64,000 nt of DNA, taken from assembly GCF_004335085.1 (NCBI RefSeq), contig NZ_RQRS01000007.1, positions 1 through 64,000 on the forward strand, given 5' to 3'. Every line of letters begins with the position of its first letter. Position 1 is the stretch's first letter. Position numbers and translations under genes: made by a program. This DNA is from Pedobacter nototheniae (GTDB lineage: Bacteria > Bacteroidota > Bacteroidia > Sphingobacteriales > Sphingobacteriaceae). Below, piece after piece: positions 53,215 to 62,059 of the stretch. Under the pieces are notes generated by a model. It was given only the letters and a program-made list of their open reading frames with translations. It did not search any database and was not told the origin of the DNA.

Positions 53215-54672
53215 TTATTTCAGTTTTTCAATTATCAATTCATTAATTTTTTTTGCATCGGCTTTACCCTTTGCCATTTTCATTACATCGCCAACAAACA
53301 AACCTAAAACGCCTTTTTTACCTTTTTTATATGATTCTACCTGTGCGGTATATTTATTTAAAACTTCATCTATAAAATCCGACAGTTCATCTCCATTATC
53401 AGAAATAAGTAAGTTTAAAGTAGTGGCTAAATCCAATACGTTTGCATTTTCCTTTCCTTCAATTGCTGGCAACAGTTGTTGTATTGCTATTTGTTGTGTT
53501 ATTTTTTTATCATCAACCAAGTTAATTGCTTCTGCCAATTGGTTCGGTTTTACTTTAAAATTAGCAATGCTAATTCCTTTTTCATTCAGCAAAGCTCTAA
53601 TTGGACCAATTAACCAATTAATTAACGTTTTTTTATGGTTTACGGATGGCGATGCAGCATTAAAATAGTTTAACAAATCTAAATCTTCAGCAAAAAGCGT
53701 AGCATCTGCCTTGCTAATTTTAAATTCTGAGATCAGTTGTTTAGAGATTTCATTTGGCAAAGCTGGCATAGCCGATTTTATTTCAGCAAGCCATTCATCA
53801 GAAATTTGGATGGGTTGTAAATCCGGATCGGCAAAATAACGGTAATCATTTGCTTCTTCTTTTGTGCGCATTGGCGAAGTTGTGCCCTTATCTGCATCAA
53901 AGTTTAGTGTGCTTTGAATAATTTTTCCTCCTCCAGAAATAACTTCTACTTGTCTACCAAATTCAAAATCTATCGCCCTGCGTACATTACGCATAGAGTT
54001 TAGGTTTTTAACTTCACAACGGGTACCAAATTCTGTAGCACCAGTTGGGCGGATAGAAATATTGGCATCGCAACGCAAACTGCCTTCCTCCATATTTCCG
54101 TCGCTTACATTTAAATGCCTAACCAGTTTTCTAATTTCGCTTAACAACGCTGATGCTTCTTCTGCCGTACGAATATCGGGCTCGGTTACAATCTCAATTA
54201 AGGGAACGCCAGCACGATTTAAATCAACAAAGGAATAATTATCATCCTGATCGTGAATACTCTTACCAGCATCTTCTTCCAAGTGGATTCTATTGATTCC
54301 AATTTTTTTGGTCGAACCATCTGCTAGCTCTACGTCTAAGAAACCATTGATGCAAATGGGCTGATTATCTTGTGTAATTTGATAGCCTTTTGGTAAATCG
54401 GCATAGAAATAATTTTTTCTATCAAAGTAATTAAGCTGGTTAATGGTACAATTTAATGCTAAACCTATTCTAATAGCCTTTGCAACTACTTCTTTATTTA
54501 ACTTAGGTAAAGCACCTGGTAATGCTAAAGAAACCGTAGAGATATTTTGATTAGGCAAAGCACCGAATGAAGCACTATCAGCAGAAAATATTTTACTATT
54601 GGTATTTAACTGAACGTGAATTTCCAGTCCTGAAACGAGTTCGAATTTGTTTGGTTTTGTACCTAAACTCAT
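53215..54672 (-). CDS. gatB: Asp/Glu-tRNA amidotransferase subunit B
   Basis: GatB transfers amide nitrogen to misacylated Glu-tRNAGln (or Asp-tRNAAsn), working with GatA and GatC. The 485-residue protein has the signature ELVSGLEIHVQLNTNSKIFS, FYADLPKGYQITQ, and GVPLIEIVTEPDIRTAEEA. A C-terminal YqeY-like tRNA-binding domain follows (EVLNKYTAQVESYKKGKKG, LFVGDVMKMAKGKADAK). Length is normal. gatA and gatC are outside the window. Confidence 0.94.
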   Translation of the reverse strand: MSLGTKPNKFELVSGLEIHVQLNTNSKIFSADSASFGALPNQNISTVSLALPGALPKLNKEVVAKAIRIGLALNCTINQLNYFDRKNYFYADLPKGYQITQDNQPICINGFLDVELADGSTKKIGINRIHLEEDAGKSIHDQDDNYSFVDLNRAGVPLIEIVTEPDIRTAEEASALLSEIRKLVRHLNVSDGNMEEGSLRCDANISIRPTGATEFGTRCEVKNLNSMRNVRRAIDFEFGRQVEVISGGGKIIQSTLNFDADKGTTSPMRTKEEANDYRYFADPDLQPIQISDEWLAEIKSAMPALPNEISKQLISEFKISKADATLFAEDLDLLNYFNAASPSVNHKKTLINWLIGPIRALLNEKGISIANFKVKPNQLAEAINLVDDKKITQQIAIQQLLPAIEGKENANVLDLATTLNLLISDNGDELSDFIDEVLNKYTAQVESYKKGKKGVLGLFVGDVMKMAKGKADAKKINELIIEKLK

Positions 54673-54815
54673 ATTTAAATTATGCGGCTTAACTATGTTG
54701 TAAAGGCAAATATAGTTAAATACTGTTAAAACAAACTGGGCTAATTAAACTAGCGTGTAATACTATTGTCTATTTAGTAATTAACACAGAAAAGGAAACC
54801 TTAATTTAAAACGTC

Positions 54816-55379
54816 ATGAAAAAAATATTCTTAGTTGCTGCAATATTGATGGTTTCATTGTTCAGCATAAATGGAGCGAAAGCACAAGTTAGTTTAAACA
54901 TAAATATTGGTTCACAGCCGCTTTGGGGCCCTACCGGTTATAACCATGTAGATTATTACTATCTGCCAGATATTAACGCTTATTATTATGTACCATCTGG
55001 CCAGTACATATACTTAAATAACGGTAGGTGGGTTTGGGTAAATAGTTTGCCTTCTATTTATGGCAATTTCGATTTATACAATGCTTATAAGGTTGTAATT
55101 AATAAACCAAAACCTTACCTACAAAACAACATTTATATAGCACAATATAGCAAATACAAAAATTATAGAGGCAAACAAACCGTTATAAGGGATAGCCGAG
55201 ATTCTAAATATTATGTGGTTAAAGGACATCCAAATTATAACGGTAATAATAACAGGCCAAGTCGTGTTAACCAGACTTTTAGACCTGGAAACAACAATCA
55301 AAGACCAGAAAGACAAGGGAATAATAGCGGACGTGGAGAAAGAGTAAACGAGCAGCGTAGAGGAAATGAACGCCATTAA
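54816..55379 (+). CDS. Secreted Tyr/Asn-rich protein, first of two paralogues
   Basis: A 187-residue exported protein. Signal peptide ends AKA, then VSLNINIGSQPLWGPTGY and a Tyr-rich repeat-like body (DYYYLPDINAYYYVPSGQYI), and a C-terminal Asn/Arg/Gly-rich low-complexity tail. It is 127 bp upstream of a paralogue with the same opening. Low-complexity tails like this are typical of envelope or matrix proteins, but the function is unknown. The body resembles small RcnB-like periplasmic domains only vaguely. Confidence 0.75.
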   Translation: MKKIFLVAAILMVSLFSINGAKAQVSLNINIGSQPLWGPTGYNHVDYYYLPDINAYYYVPSGQYIYLNNGRWVWVNSLPSIYGNFDLYNAYKVVINKPKPYLQNNIYIAQYSKYKNYRGKQTVIRDSRDSKYYVVKGHPNYNGNNNRPSRVNQTFRPGNNNQRPERQGNNSGRGERVNEQRRGNERH

Positions 55380-55506
55380 TAAATTTTTGATTAATTAATT
55401 TTAAAAGAGGGGTTTCGAAAGATTTCCCTTTTTTTATATCTCTGTTACAATAGAAATTTTGGCACAGCGTTTGAATTTAAATTAGTACACACAAATACTA
55501 TAGATT

Positions 55507-56013
55507 ATGAAAAAGTTATTAATCATCTCCGCGATTGTAGGTATCGTGGCATTAACATCTAATCAATCTCACGCTCAAGTTAGTTTAAACATAAATATTG
55601 GTTCGCAACCTGCATGGGTTCCGGCTGGTTACCAAAGTGTAAACTATTATTATTTACCCGAAGTACAATCTTACTATTATGTACCACAAAGGCAGTTTGT
55701 TTATTTAAGTGGAAACCGATGGATTAGATCAAGTTATTTACCTGCAAGGTATAGACATTATGATTTAAACCACGGACGAAAAATTGTAATGTATGGCAAC
55801 AGTCCTTACAGAAGCTATAATACGCACAGAATTAGATATGCTAATAATGTGCATTATACTAATACTTTTTATGGAGGTAGAGCGCCAGTGAGGTATAACA
55901 ATTATAGAAACTATAGACCGGATAGACGTAACGATTATCGCGGTCATGATAATAGAAACCACGACAAACATGGAAATGATCATTTTTCGAGAGGACGTGG
56001 TGGAAGACACTAA
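55507..56013 (+). CDS. Secreted Tyr/Arg-rich protein, second paralogue
   Basis: A 168-residue exported protein. The mature N-terminus VSLNINIGSQPAWVPAGY and the YYYLPEVQSYYYVPQRQFVY segment match the previous gene closely, so the pair arose by tandem duplication. The C-terminus is more basic, with Arg/His/Asn/Asp runs. Its own 127-bp gap suggests separate expression. A strong terminator follows. Function unknown. Confidence 0.75.
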   Translation: MKKLLIISAIVGIVALTSNQSHAQVSLNINIGSQPAWVPAGYQSVNYYYLPEVQSYYYVPQRQFVYLSGNRWIRSSYLPARYRHYDLNHGRKIVMYGNSPYRSYNTHRIRYANNVHYTNTFYGGRAPVRYNNYRNYRPDRRNDYRGHDNRNHDKHGNDHFSRGRGGRH

Positions 56014-56018
56014 AATAA

Positions 56019-56046
56019 AAAAAGAGGCTTTAGGGCCTCTTTTTTT
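56019..56046. terminator. Terminator between the paralogue and alaS
   Basis: AAAGAGGC pairs with GCCTCTTT with T-run after it; serves the convergent genes on both sides. Confidence 0.85.
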
Positions 56047-56069
56047 ATGCTATAATTTTTTAAAATCTA

Positions 56070-58685
56070 TTAAGAAATTAATTGTTCTGCTTTTTCCAAT
56101 ACGGCTTTCAATCCTGCAGGATTTTTACCACCTGCGGTTGCGTAAAATGGCTGACCGCCTCCTCCGCCTTGAATTTCTTTGGCTAATTCTCTAACAATAT
56201 TTGAAGCATTTAAGCCTTTATCTTTAATCAAATTATCTGATAGCATTACTGTAACACCTGGTTTACCATCAATTTCTGTAGTGAATACAAGAAATAAATT
56301 ATCAACCAAATCTTTTACTGCAAAGGCAAGATTTTTCACTGCATCAGCGCTCGGTAAATCAATATGTGTGGCAATTAAATTTACATCATTAATTGTTTTC
56401 ATATGATGAACAACCTCATGTTTAAGGTTATTTACCCTTTCATTTGTAGATTTTTCGATTTCTTTTTTAAGTTTAGCATTTTCATCCAGTAAAGCTTGTA
56501 CAGAAGCCGCTAAATCTTTACTACCACTTAATAAAGTTTTTAAGTGTGCTATTTCATTATTCTGATCTAAGAAAAATTGTTCTGCTTTATCTGCGGTAAT
56601 TGCTTCTATACGGCGAACGCCTGCTGCAACCGCACTTTCAGAAATAATTTTAAAAGATCCAATTTGACCAGTAGCTTTTACATGGGTACCACCGCAAAGC
56701 TCTTTGGAGAAATGATCGTCAAAAGTAATCATTCGAACAAAATCACCATATTTCTCACCAAACAGTGCGGTTACACCACTTTCAATTGCATCTTGATAGG
56801 GAACGTTTCTTTGCTCCTTAAGCTTAATATTGGCTCTAATTTTTAGATTGACAATTTGTTCTATTTGTGCAAGTTCTTCGTCAGTTACTTTTGAGAAATG
56901 AGAAAAATCGAAACGTAAATAATCTGGGTTTACCAATGAACCTTTTTGATTTACATGCTGTCCTAAAACTTGTTTTAAAGCTGCGTGCAACAAATGCGTA
57001 GCAGAATGATTATCTTCAGTTAAAATCCTTTTATCTTCATCAACAACAGCCCAAAATTTACCTTCCAAGTTATCAGGAAGAATATCCGCAAAGTGAACGG
57101 TTAGCCCGTTTTCCTTTTTTGTATCAGTTATATCTACCCAAAATTGGCGGCTATGATCTTCTAATCTTCCGGTATCTCCTACCTGACCGCCGCTTTCTGC
57201 ATAAAAAGGTGTTTGGCGTAAAACGATTTGATATTGCTCCTTGCCTTTAGCTTTAACTTTACGATATTTTAAAATCTCAGTCTCAATTTCAAGATCATCG
57301 TAACCCACAAATTCGCTTTGATCGTCTGCATTTACAATAATCCAATCGCCTGTATCAATTGCAGTAGCGGCACGACTATCATCTTTCTGTTTTTTAAGCG
57401 CTTGCTCATATTCAGCTAAATCAACTGTCCAACCTTTTTCTTTTGCCATTAATTCGGTTAAATCGATAGGAAAGCCAAAAGTGTCTGATAATTCAAAGGC
57501 AAAGTTGCCTTCAATTACTTTATTGGAGGCTTGATATTTTTCAAAACGTTGTATTCCTGTAGATAATGTTCTTAGGAAAGAAACTTCCTCTTCTAAAACC
57601 ACTTTTTGAACGAAATCTTGCTGTGCATATAATTCATCAAAAACACCTTTAAACTGATCGGCTAATAAAGGCACCAATTGATTTAAAAACGGTTCTTTAA
57701 AGTTAAGGAAAGTATAAGCGTAACGTACCGCACGGCGTAAAATTCTGCGGATAACATAACCAGCTTTATTATTTGAAGGCAATTGTCCATCGGCAATCAC
57801 GAAAGAAATTGCCCTAATATGATCAGCCATTACACGCATTGCGATGTCAGTTTTTTCTTCTACACCATATTTAATGCCCGATTTTTGAGAAATAAACTGA
57901 ATTAATGGTTGAAAAACATCTGTATCATAATTGGAAGTTTTTTCTTGTAAAACACGTACCAAACGTTCAAAACCCATTCCAGTATCCACATGTTTTGCAG
58001 GCAAACTTTGCAACGAACCATCCTTTAAACGGTTAAACTGCATAAATACATTATTCCAAATTTCAATAACTTGAGGATGATCTGCATTTACTAATGTTGC
58101 ACCATCCACAGCAGATTTTTCTTCATCTGTACGGCAATCAACATGAATTTCAGAACAAGGACCGCATGGACCAGTATCACCCATTTCCCAAAAATTATCT
58201 TTTTTATTTCCAGGTAAAATATGGCTTTCATCAACATATTGTTTCCAAAGATCGTATGCTTCCTGATCTTTTTCTAACCCTTCTTTTTCATCTCCTTCAA
58301 AATAAGTTACATATAATTTATCCTTCGGTATTTTGTAAACTTCGGTTAATAATTCCCAGCTCCATGCAATGGCTTCTTTTTTAAAGTAATCGCCAAAGCT
58401 CCAGTTGCCCAGCATTTCAAACATGGTGTGGTGGTAAGTATCAATTCCTACCTCTTCCAAATCGTTATGCTTGCCAGAAACACGTAAACAGCGTTGAGTA
58501 TCCACAACACGTTTATATTTTATCGGAGCTTCTCCTAAGAAAAGATCCTTAAACTGGTTCATACCCGCATTGGTAAACATTAAAGTAGGGTCATTTTTAA
58601 CCACAATTGGCGCGGATGAAACAATATGGTGTTGCTTTTGTTCAAAAAAACTAAGGAATGCTTGTCTGATCTCTTTTGCTGTCAT
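56070..58685 (-). CDS. alaS: Alanyl-tRNA synthetase AlaS
   Basis: AlaS charges tRNA-Ala and edits mischarged Ser/Gly. The 871-residue protein has a class II catalytic domain (PTLMFTNAGMNQFKDLFLGE, GMGFERLVRVLQ) and the editing-domain zinc residues in HSATHLLHAAL and CGGTHV. A C-terminal domain ends in a Gly-rich GGGGGQPFYATAGG. Full length and intact; the start at MTAKEIRQAFLSFF is standard. Confidence 0.96.
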   Translation of the reverse strand: MTAKEIRQAFLSFFEQKQHHIVSSAPIVVKNDPTLMFTNAGMNQFKDLFLGEAPIKYKRVVDTQRCLRVSGKHNDLEEVGIDTYHHTMFEMLGNWSFGDYFKKEAIAWSWELLTEVYKIPKDKLYVTYFEGDEKEGLEKDQEAYDLWKQYVDESHILPGNKKDNFWEMGDTGPCGPCSEIHVDCRTDEEKSAVDGATLVNADHPQVIEIWNNVFMQFNRLKDGSLQSLPAKHVDTGMGFERLVRVLQEKTSNYDTDVFQPLIQFISQKSGIKYGVEEKTDIAMRVMADHIRAISFVIADGQLPSNNKAGYVIRRILRRAVRYAYTFLNFKEPFLNQLVPLLADQFKGVFDELYAQQDFVQKVVLEEEVSFLRTLSTGIQRFEKYQASNKVIEGNFAFELSDTFGFPIDLTELMAKEKGWTVDLAEYEQALKKQKDDSRAATAIDTGDWIIVNADDQSEFVGYDDLEIETEILKYRKVKAKGKEQYQIVLRQTPFYAESGGQVGDTGRLEDHSRQFWVDITDTKKENGLTVHFADILPDNLEGKFWAVVDEDKRILTEDNHSATHLLHAALKQVLGQHVNQKGSLVNPDYLRFDFSHFSKVTDEELAQIEQIVNLKIRANIKLKEQRNVPYQDAIESGVTALFGEKYGDFVRMITFDDHFSKELCGGTHVKATGQIGSFKIISESAVAAGVRRIEAITADKAEQFFLDQNNEIAHLKTLLSGSKDLAASVQALLDENAKLKKEIEKSTNERVNNLKHEVVHHMKTINDVNLIATHIDLPSADAVKNLAFAVKDLVDNLFLVFTTEIDGKPGVTVMLSDNLIKDKGLNASNIVRELAKEIQGGGGGQPFYATAGGKNPAGLKAVLEKAEQLIS

Positions 58686-58801
58686 TACATATAATATTGA
58701 GCCAACAAAATTAAAATTTTATTGCGTTAATCAGGAAAAATCAAGCTACATTTGAATACTTTAATTAATCGATATAAATCACTCATAATCAATCACAAGT
58801 T

Positions 58802-59137
58802 ATGCCGTATAAAGAAAGAGACATTAATAAAATGTATTATACTATGGGCGAAGTGACTGAAATGTTTAATGTAAACGCGTCACAAATCCGTTTTTACGAA
58901 AAAGAATTTGATATTCTTCAGCCTAAAAAAAACAAAAAAGGTAACCGTCTGTTCACACCTGAAGACATTGAAAACCTTAAAATAATTTTTAATCTTGTTG
59001 ATGAAAAAGGTTTTACTTTAAAAGGTGCAAAAGACTATCTAAAGAATAACAAGGGTGATGTTAAAGAGAATCAAAAAATTATTGATTCATTAGAAAAGCT
59101 TAAAGGATTTCTTGTAAATCTATCTCAAGAACTATAA
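58802..59137 (+). CDS. MerR-family transcriptional regulator
   Basis: A 111-residue regulator with a winged HTH (YYTMGEVTEMFNVNASQIRF, YEKEFDILQPKKNKKGNRLF) and a short C-terminal helix. It has no Cys-rich effector domain, so it is probably not a metal sensor. Divergent from alaS across 116 bp. Target unknown. Confidence 0.88.
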   Translation: MPYKERDINKMYYTMGEVTEMFNVNASQIRFYEKEFDILQPKKNKKGNRLFTPEDIENLKIIFNLVDEKGFTLKGAKDYLKNNKGDVKENQKIIDSLEKLKGFLVNLSQEL

Positions 59138-59232
59138 AGTAATATTTATTATACAAAAACTAAATATTTTACTTACATTTAGAGTCTAAACAAATCACTC
59201 TATATTCTTCTCGTCCCGGTTAACGCCTGCTC

Positions 59233-60033
59233 ATGAAAATATATAGTTTTTTGTTGATACTTTTATCAACTAGTTCTCTTTTTGCACAAAATAATCTAGG
59301 TCCTCGGCTAACAGCCATGGGCAATAATGGAGCTTCTACAACGGATATATGGTCTTTACAGGCTAATCCAGCCGGCATAACTGGTATAGTTTCCCCAACG
59401 ATTTCATTAAATTACATTAAACATCTTTTTAGTAATGACGTTTCTACGCAAGCGTTAGCGGTTGTAATTCCTTTAAAGAAAAATTTTGTAGGCTTAAGTT
59501 TTCAACGCTATGGCTTTTCTGCGTACAGTGAAATGAAAATTGGCTTCGCATATGCAAAGAAATTTCATAATAACTTAGCCATAGCTTTAAACATCAATTA
59601 CTTTCAATTAAAAATTATTAATTATGGGGCTTCCAATGGGTTCTCTGTAGATATTGGTTTACTTTATCATCTTAATGAGCAACTCACATTAGGCGCTTTT
59701 GTTAGCAACCCCTCTAGGCAAAAATACGGTAGTAAAGAAATTGAGGCAAAAATTCCTTCTAATTTAAATATAGGAGCTACTTATAAAACGTCTGATAAAC
59801 TTTTAATTGCTTCTACCATCACTAAAATTTTAAAAGAGCCAATTGATGTAAAAGTTGGTCTAGATTATAAAATCCTAAATATTTTAAGCTTACGGGCAGG
59901 TTTAAGCATTAAACCATTTAAGCAATATGCTGGATTTGGAATTAGCTACAAAAAAATGTTAATAGATATGGCTACAGCTTACGATCCAAATCTTGGTTAC
60001 GCACCTCAAATCGCTATTGGCTATGCATTTTAA
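59233..60033 (+). CDS. PorV/FadL-like outer membrane protein
   Basis: A 266-residue exported barrel protein with a signal peptide ending LFAQ. The early motif ANPAG (in LQANPAGITG) and repeated beta strands (VGLSFQRYGFSAYSEMKIG, LSLRAGLSIKPFKQYAG) resemble the PorV/PorQ/FadL-like group linked to type IX secretion and hydrophobic transport. Terminal residue is Phe, as in outer-membrane barrels. Its last 11 bp overlap the next gene, so the two are translationally coupled. Exact role unknown; a T9SS link is not shown. Confidence 0.8.
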   Translation: MKIYSFLLILLSTSSLFAQNNLGPRLTAMGNNGASTTDIWSLQANPAGITGIVSPTISLNYIKHLFSNDVSTQALAVVIPLKKNFVGLSFQRYGFSAYSEMKIGFAYAKKFHNNLAIALNINYFQLKIINYGASNGFSVDIGLLYHLNEQLTLGAFVSNPSRQKYGSKEIEAKIPSNLNIGATYKTSDKLLIASTITKILKEPIDVKVGLDYKILNILSLRAGLSIKPFKQYAGFGISYKKMLIDMATAYDPNLGYAPQIAIGYAF

Positions 60034-62056
60034 AAAATTAATACTTGCTCCACTCCTGTTATGTTTCAGCTTTTCATATGCGCAAACAACGGAGCAATCT
60101 ACTATAATTCATGATATTATAGAAAGTGTTGCTGAAAATTTACCAGATGATTATGATCTTTCAGAACTGACAGAAGTTTTATCTCGGCTGAGTAAGCACC
60201 CAATAAATCTGAATAAAACTAATCCTGAAGAGTTAAAAGCTTTCGTATTTCTATCTCCATTACAAATCAGTAATTTTTTCGTTTATTTTAAGGAAAATGG
60301 AAACCTTGTTGATGTTTTGGAACTGCAGGCGATAGATGGATTTGATATTAAAACTGTTCAAAATATACTTCCATTTGTAACACTAGTTGGAAATGGTGAA
60401 TATGAAAAACTGAGTTTTAACAACATGGTTAAACTAGGTGAGAATGACTTAATAACAAGATTTGGCACGACATTAGAAAAACAAAAGGGCTTTACTGATT
60501 TACCTGGAAATAGGTATCTAGGATCCCCAGAAAAGCTCCAATTTCGTTATCGATATAATTATAGTACTATCGCTTCTGCAGCAATTACACTGGAAAAGGA
60601 TGCCGGCGAAAAAACTATTGGTAAACCTGTTGATTTTTTATCTGGAGGCATTGCGTTATTTAAACTTGGAAGGATCAAAAAAGTTGTTTTAGGAGATTAT
60701 GCGCTACAATTTGGGCAAGGATTAACTTTATGGTCTGGATTTGCTTTTGGAAAGGGACCTGATGTAACAAGTGTGGCGAAGAAGGATTTAGGTTTAAGAC
60801 CTTACACATCAACCAATGAATATTCTTTTTTTAGAGGTATCTCTGCTACAATTAATGTTTATAAAAACATTGACATTACACCTTTTGTATCTTTTAGAAA
60901 ATTAGATGCCAGTCAGGATTTTGACTTAGATGGAAACTTAGTTCAATCTACCATAAATCAAACAGGTTTGCATAGAACATCAACGGAAATTGCAAACAAA
61001 AATAGTTTGAGCCAGCAAATATATGGTGCAGTTGCTCAATACAATAAGAATGAGTTGAGCATTGGTTTAATTGCTTATCAAAGTAAATACAGCAATAACT
61101 TTACTACCCAAAATGCAGTTTATGATCGTTTCAGTTTTACAGGTAACTTGTTAACCAACTTGGGTTTACATTATAATTATACATATAAAAATTTTTACTT
61201 CTTTGGTGAGGCAGCTAAAAGTTTAAATAGTGGTTTAGCCTGTATTAATGGGGCTTTATTTAGCTTATCCGCTACAGTTTCTGCAGCTGTGGTGTATCGT
61301 AATTATTCTCCAAATTATCATAACTTTTTTAATCAACCTATGGCTGAAGCTGGCGAAACAAACAATGAAAAGGGAGTTTACGCAGGCCTTAATATTATAC
61401 CAAACAAACGATGGTCTTTTTCATTTTATGGAGATTATTTTCAGTTTCCGTGGTTAAAATACAGAGTTGATGCACCATCAAAAGGATATGAAATATTAGC
61501 ACAGGCAATTTATACACCAACTAAAACGCTGAAGGTACTTGCTAGATATAAAACGGAGAATAAACAGCAAAATACAGATTTAGATGCGCCAATTAACTTT
61601 TTGGATGATGTTAAAAAAGAAGGTTATCGCTTGGAGTTTAATTGGCGATTGAATAAAAAAATTAGTCTTCAGCATCATGTTGAGGTTTCACAATATAAAA
61701 AAGGTGATGCTCACAGTGAATTTGGTTACCTAATTTATCAGGATGTTAGTTATGCGCCTACATTCTCAAAACTATCTGGCAATGTTAGAATTGCCTATTT
61801 CAATACTATAAGTTATAACAGCAGAATTTATGCTTATGAAGATGATGTACTGTACAGTTTTGCATTTGGAATGTACAGTGGCAAAGGCTACCGAACCTAT
61901 TTAAACGTTAAATATAACCTAGGTAAAAGAACTAATTTATGGTTTAGATATGCACTGTTTTATTATAAAGATGTAAAAACTATAGGTTCTTATTTAGATG
62001 AAATTGAAGGCAATAAGAAATCCGATATAAAAATTCAAATGCGTTATCAGTTTTAA
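60023..62056 (+). CDS. ComEA-like helix-hairpin-helix protein fused to an outer-membrane barrel
   Basis: A 677-residue exported protein. Signal peptide 1-20 (SYAQ). Residues about 60-120 form a ComEA-like HhH region: PINLNKTNPEELKAFVFLS, a helix ending VYFKENGNLVDVLELQAI and the hairpin DGFDIKTVQNILPF. It follows the ComEA/Hx pattern NLNxAxxxEL...I. Residues about 125-677 are a long series of amphipathic beta strands ending KIQMRYQF, i.e. an outer-membrane beta barrel. comEC starts 3 bp later. I infer that the HhH binds DNA next to the membrane. The barrel could be the uptake pore or an anchor. Confidence 0.8.
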   Translation: MHFKKLILAPLLLCFSFSYAQTTEQSTIIHDIIESVAENLPDDYDLSELTEVLSRLSKHPINLNKTNPEELKAFVFLSPLQISNFFVYFKENGNLVDVLELQAIDGFDIKTVQNILPFVTLVGNGEYEKLSFNNMVKLGENDLITRFGTTLEKQKGFTDLPGNRYLGSPEKLQFRYRYNYSTIASAAITLEKDAGEKTIGKPVDFLSGGIALFKLGRIKKVVLGDYALQFGQGLTLWSGFAFGKGPDVTSVAKKDLGLRPYTSTNEYSFFRGISATINVYKNIDITPFVSFRKLDASQDFDLDGNLVQSTINQTGLHRTSTEIANKNSLSQQIYGAVAQYNKNELSIGLIAYQSKYSNNFTTQNAVYDRFSFTGNLLTNLGLHYNYTYKNFYFFGEAAKSLNSGLACINGALFSLSATVSAAVVYRNYSPNYHNFFNQPMAEAGETNNEKGVYAGLNIIPNKRWSFSFYGDYFQFPWLKYRVDAPSKGYEILAQAIYTPTKTLKVLARYKTENKQQNTDLDAPINFLDDVKKEGYRLEFNWRLNKKISLQHHVEVSQYKKGDAHSEFGYLIYQDVSYAPTFSKLSGNVRIAYFNTISYNSRIYAYEDDVLYSFAFGMYSGKGYRTYLNVKYNLGKRTNLWFRYALFYYKDVKTIGSYLDEIEGNKKSDIKIQMRYQF

Positions 62057-62059
62057 GTT

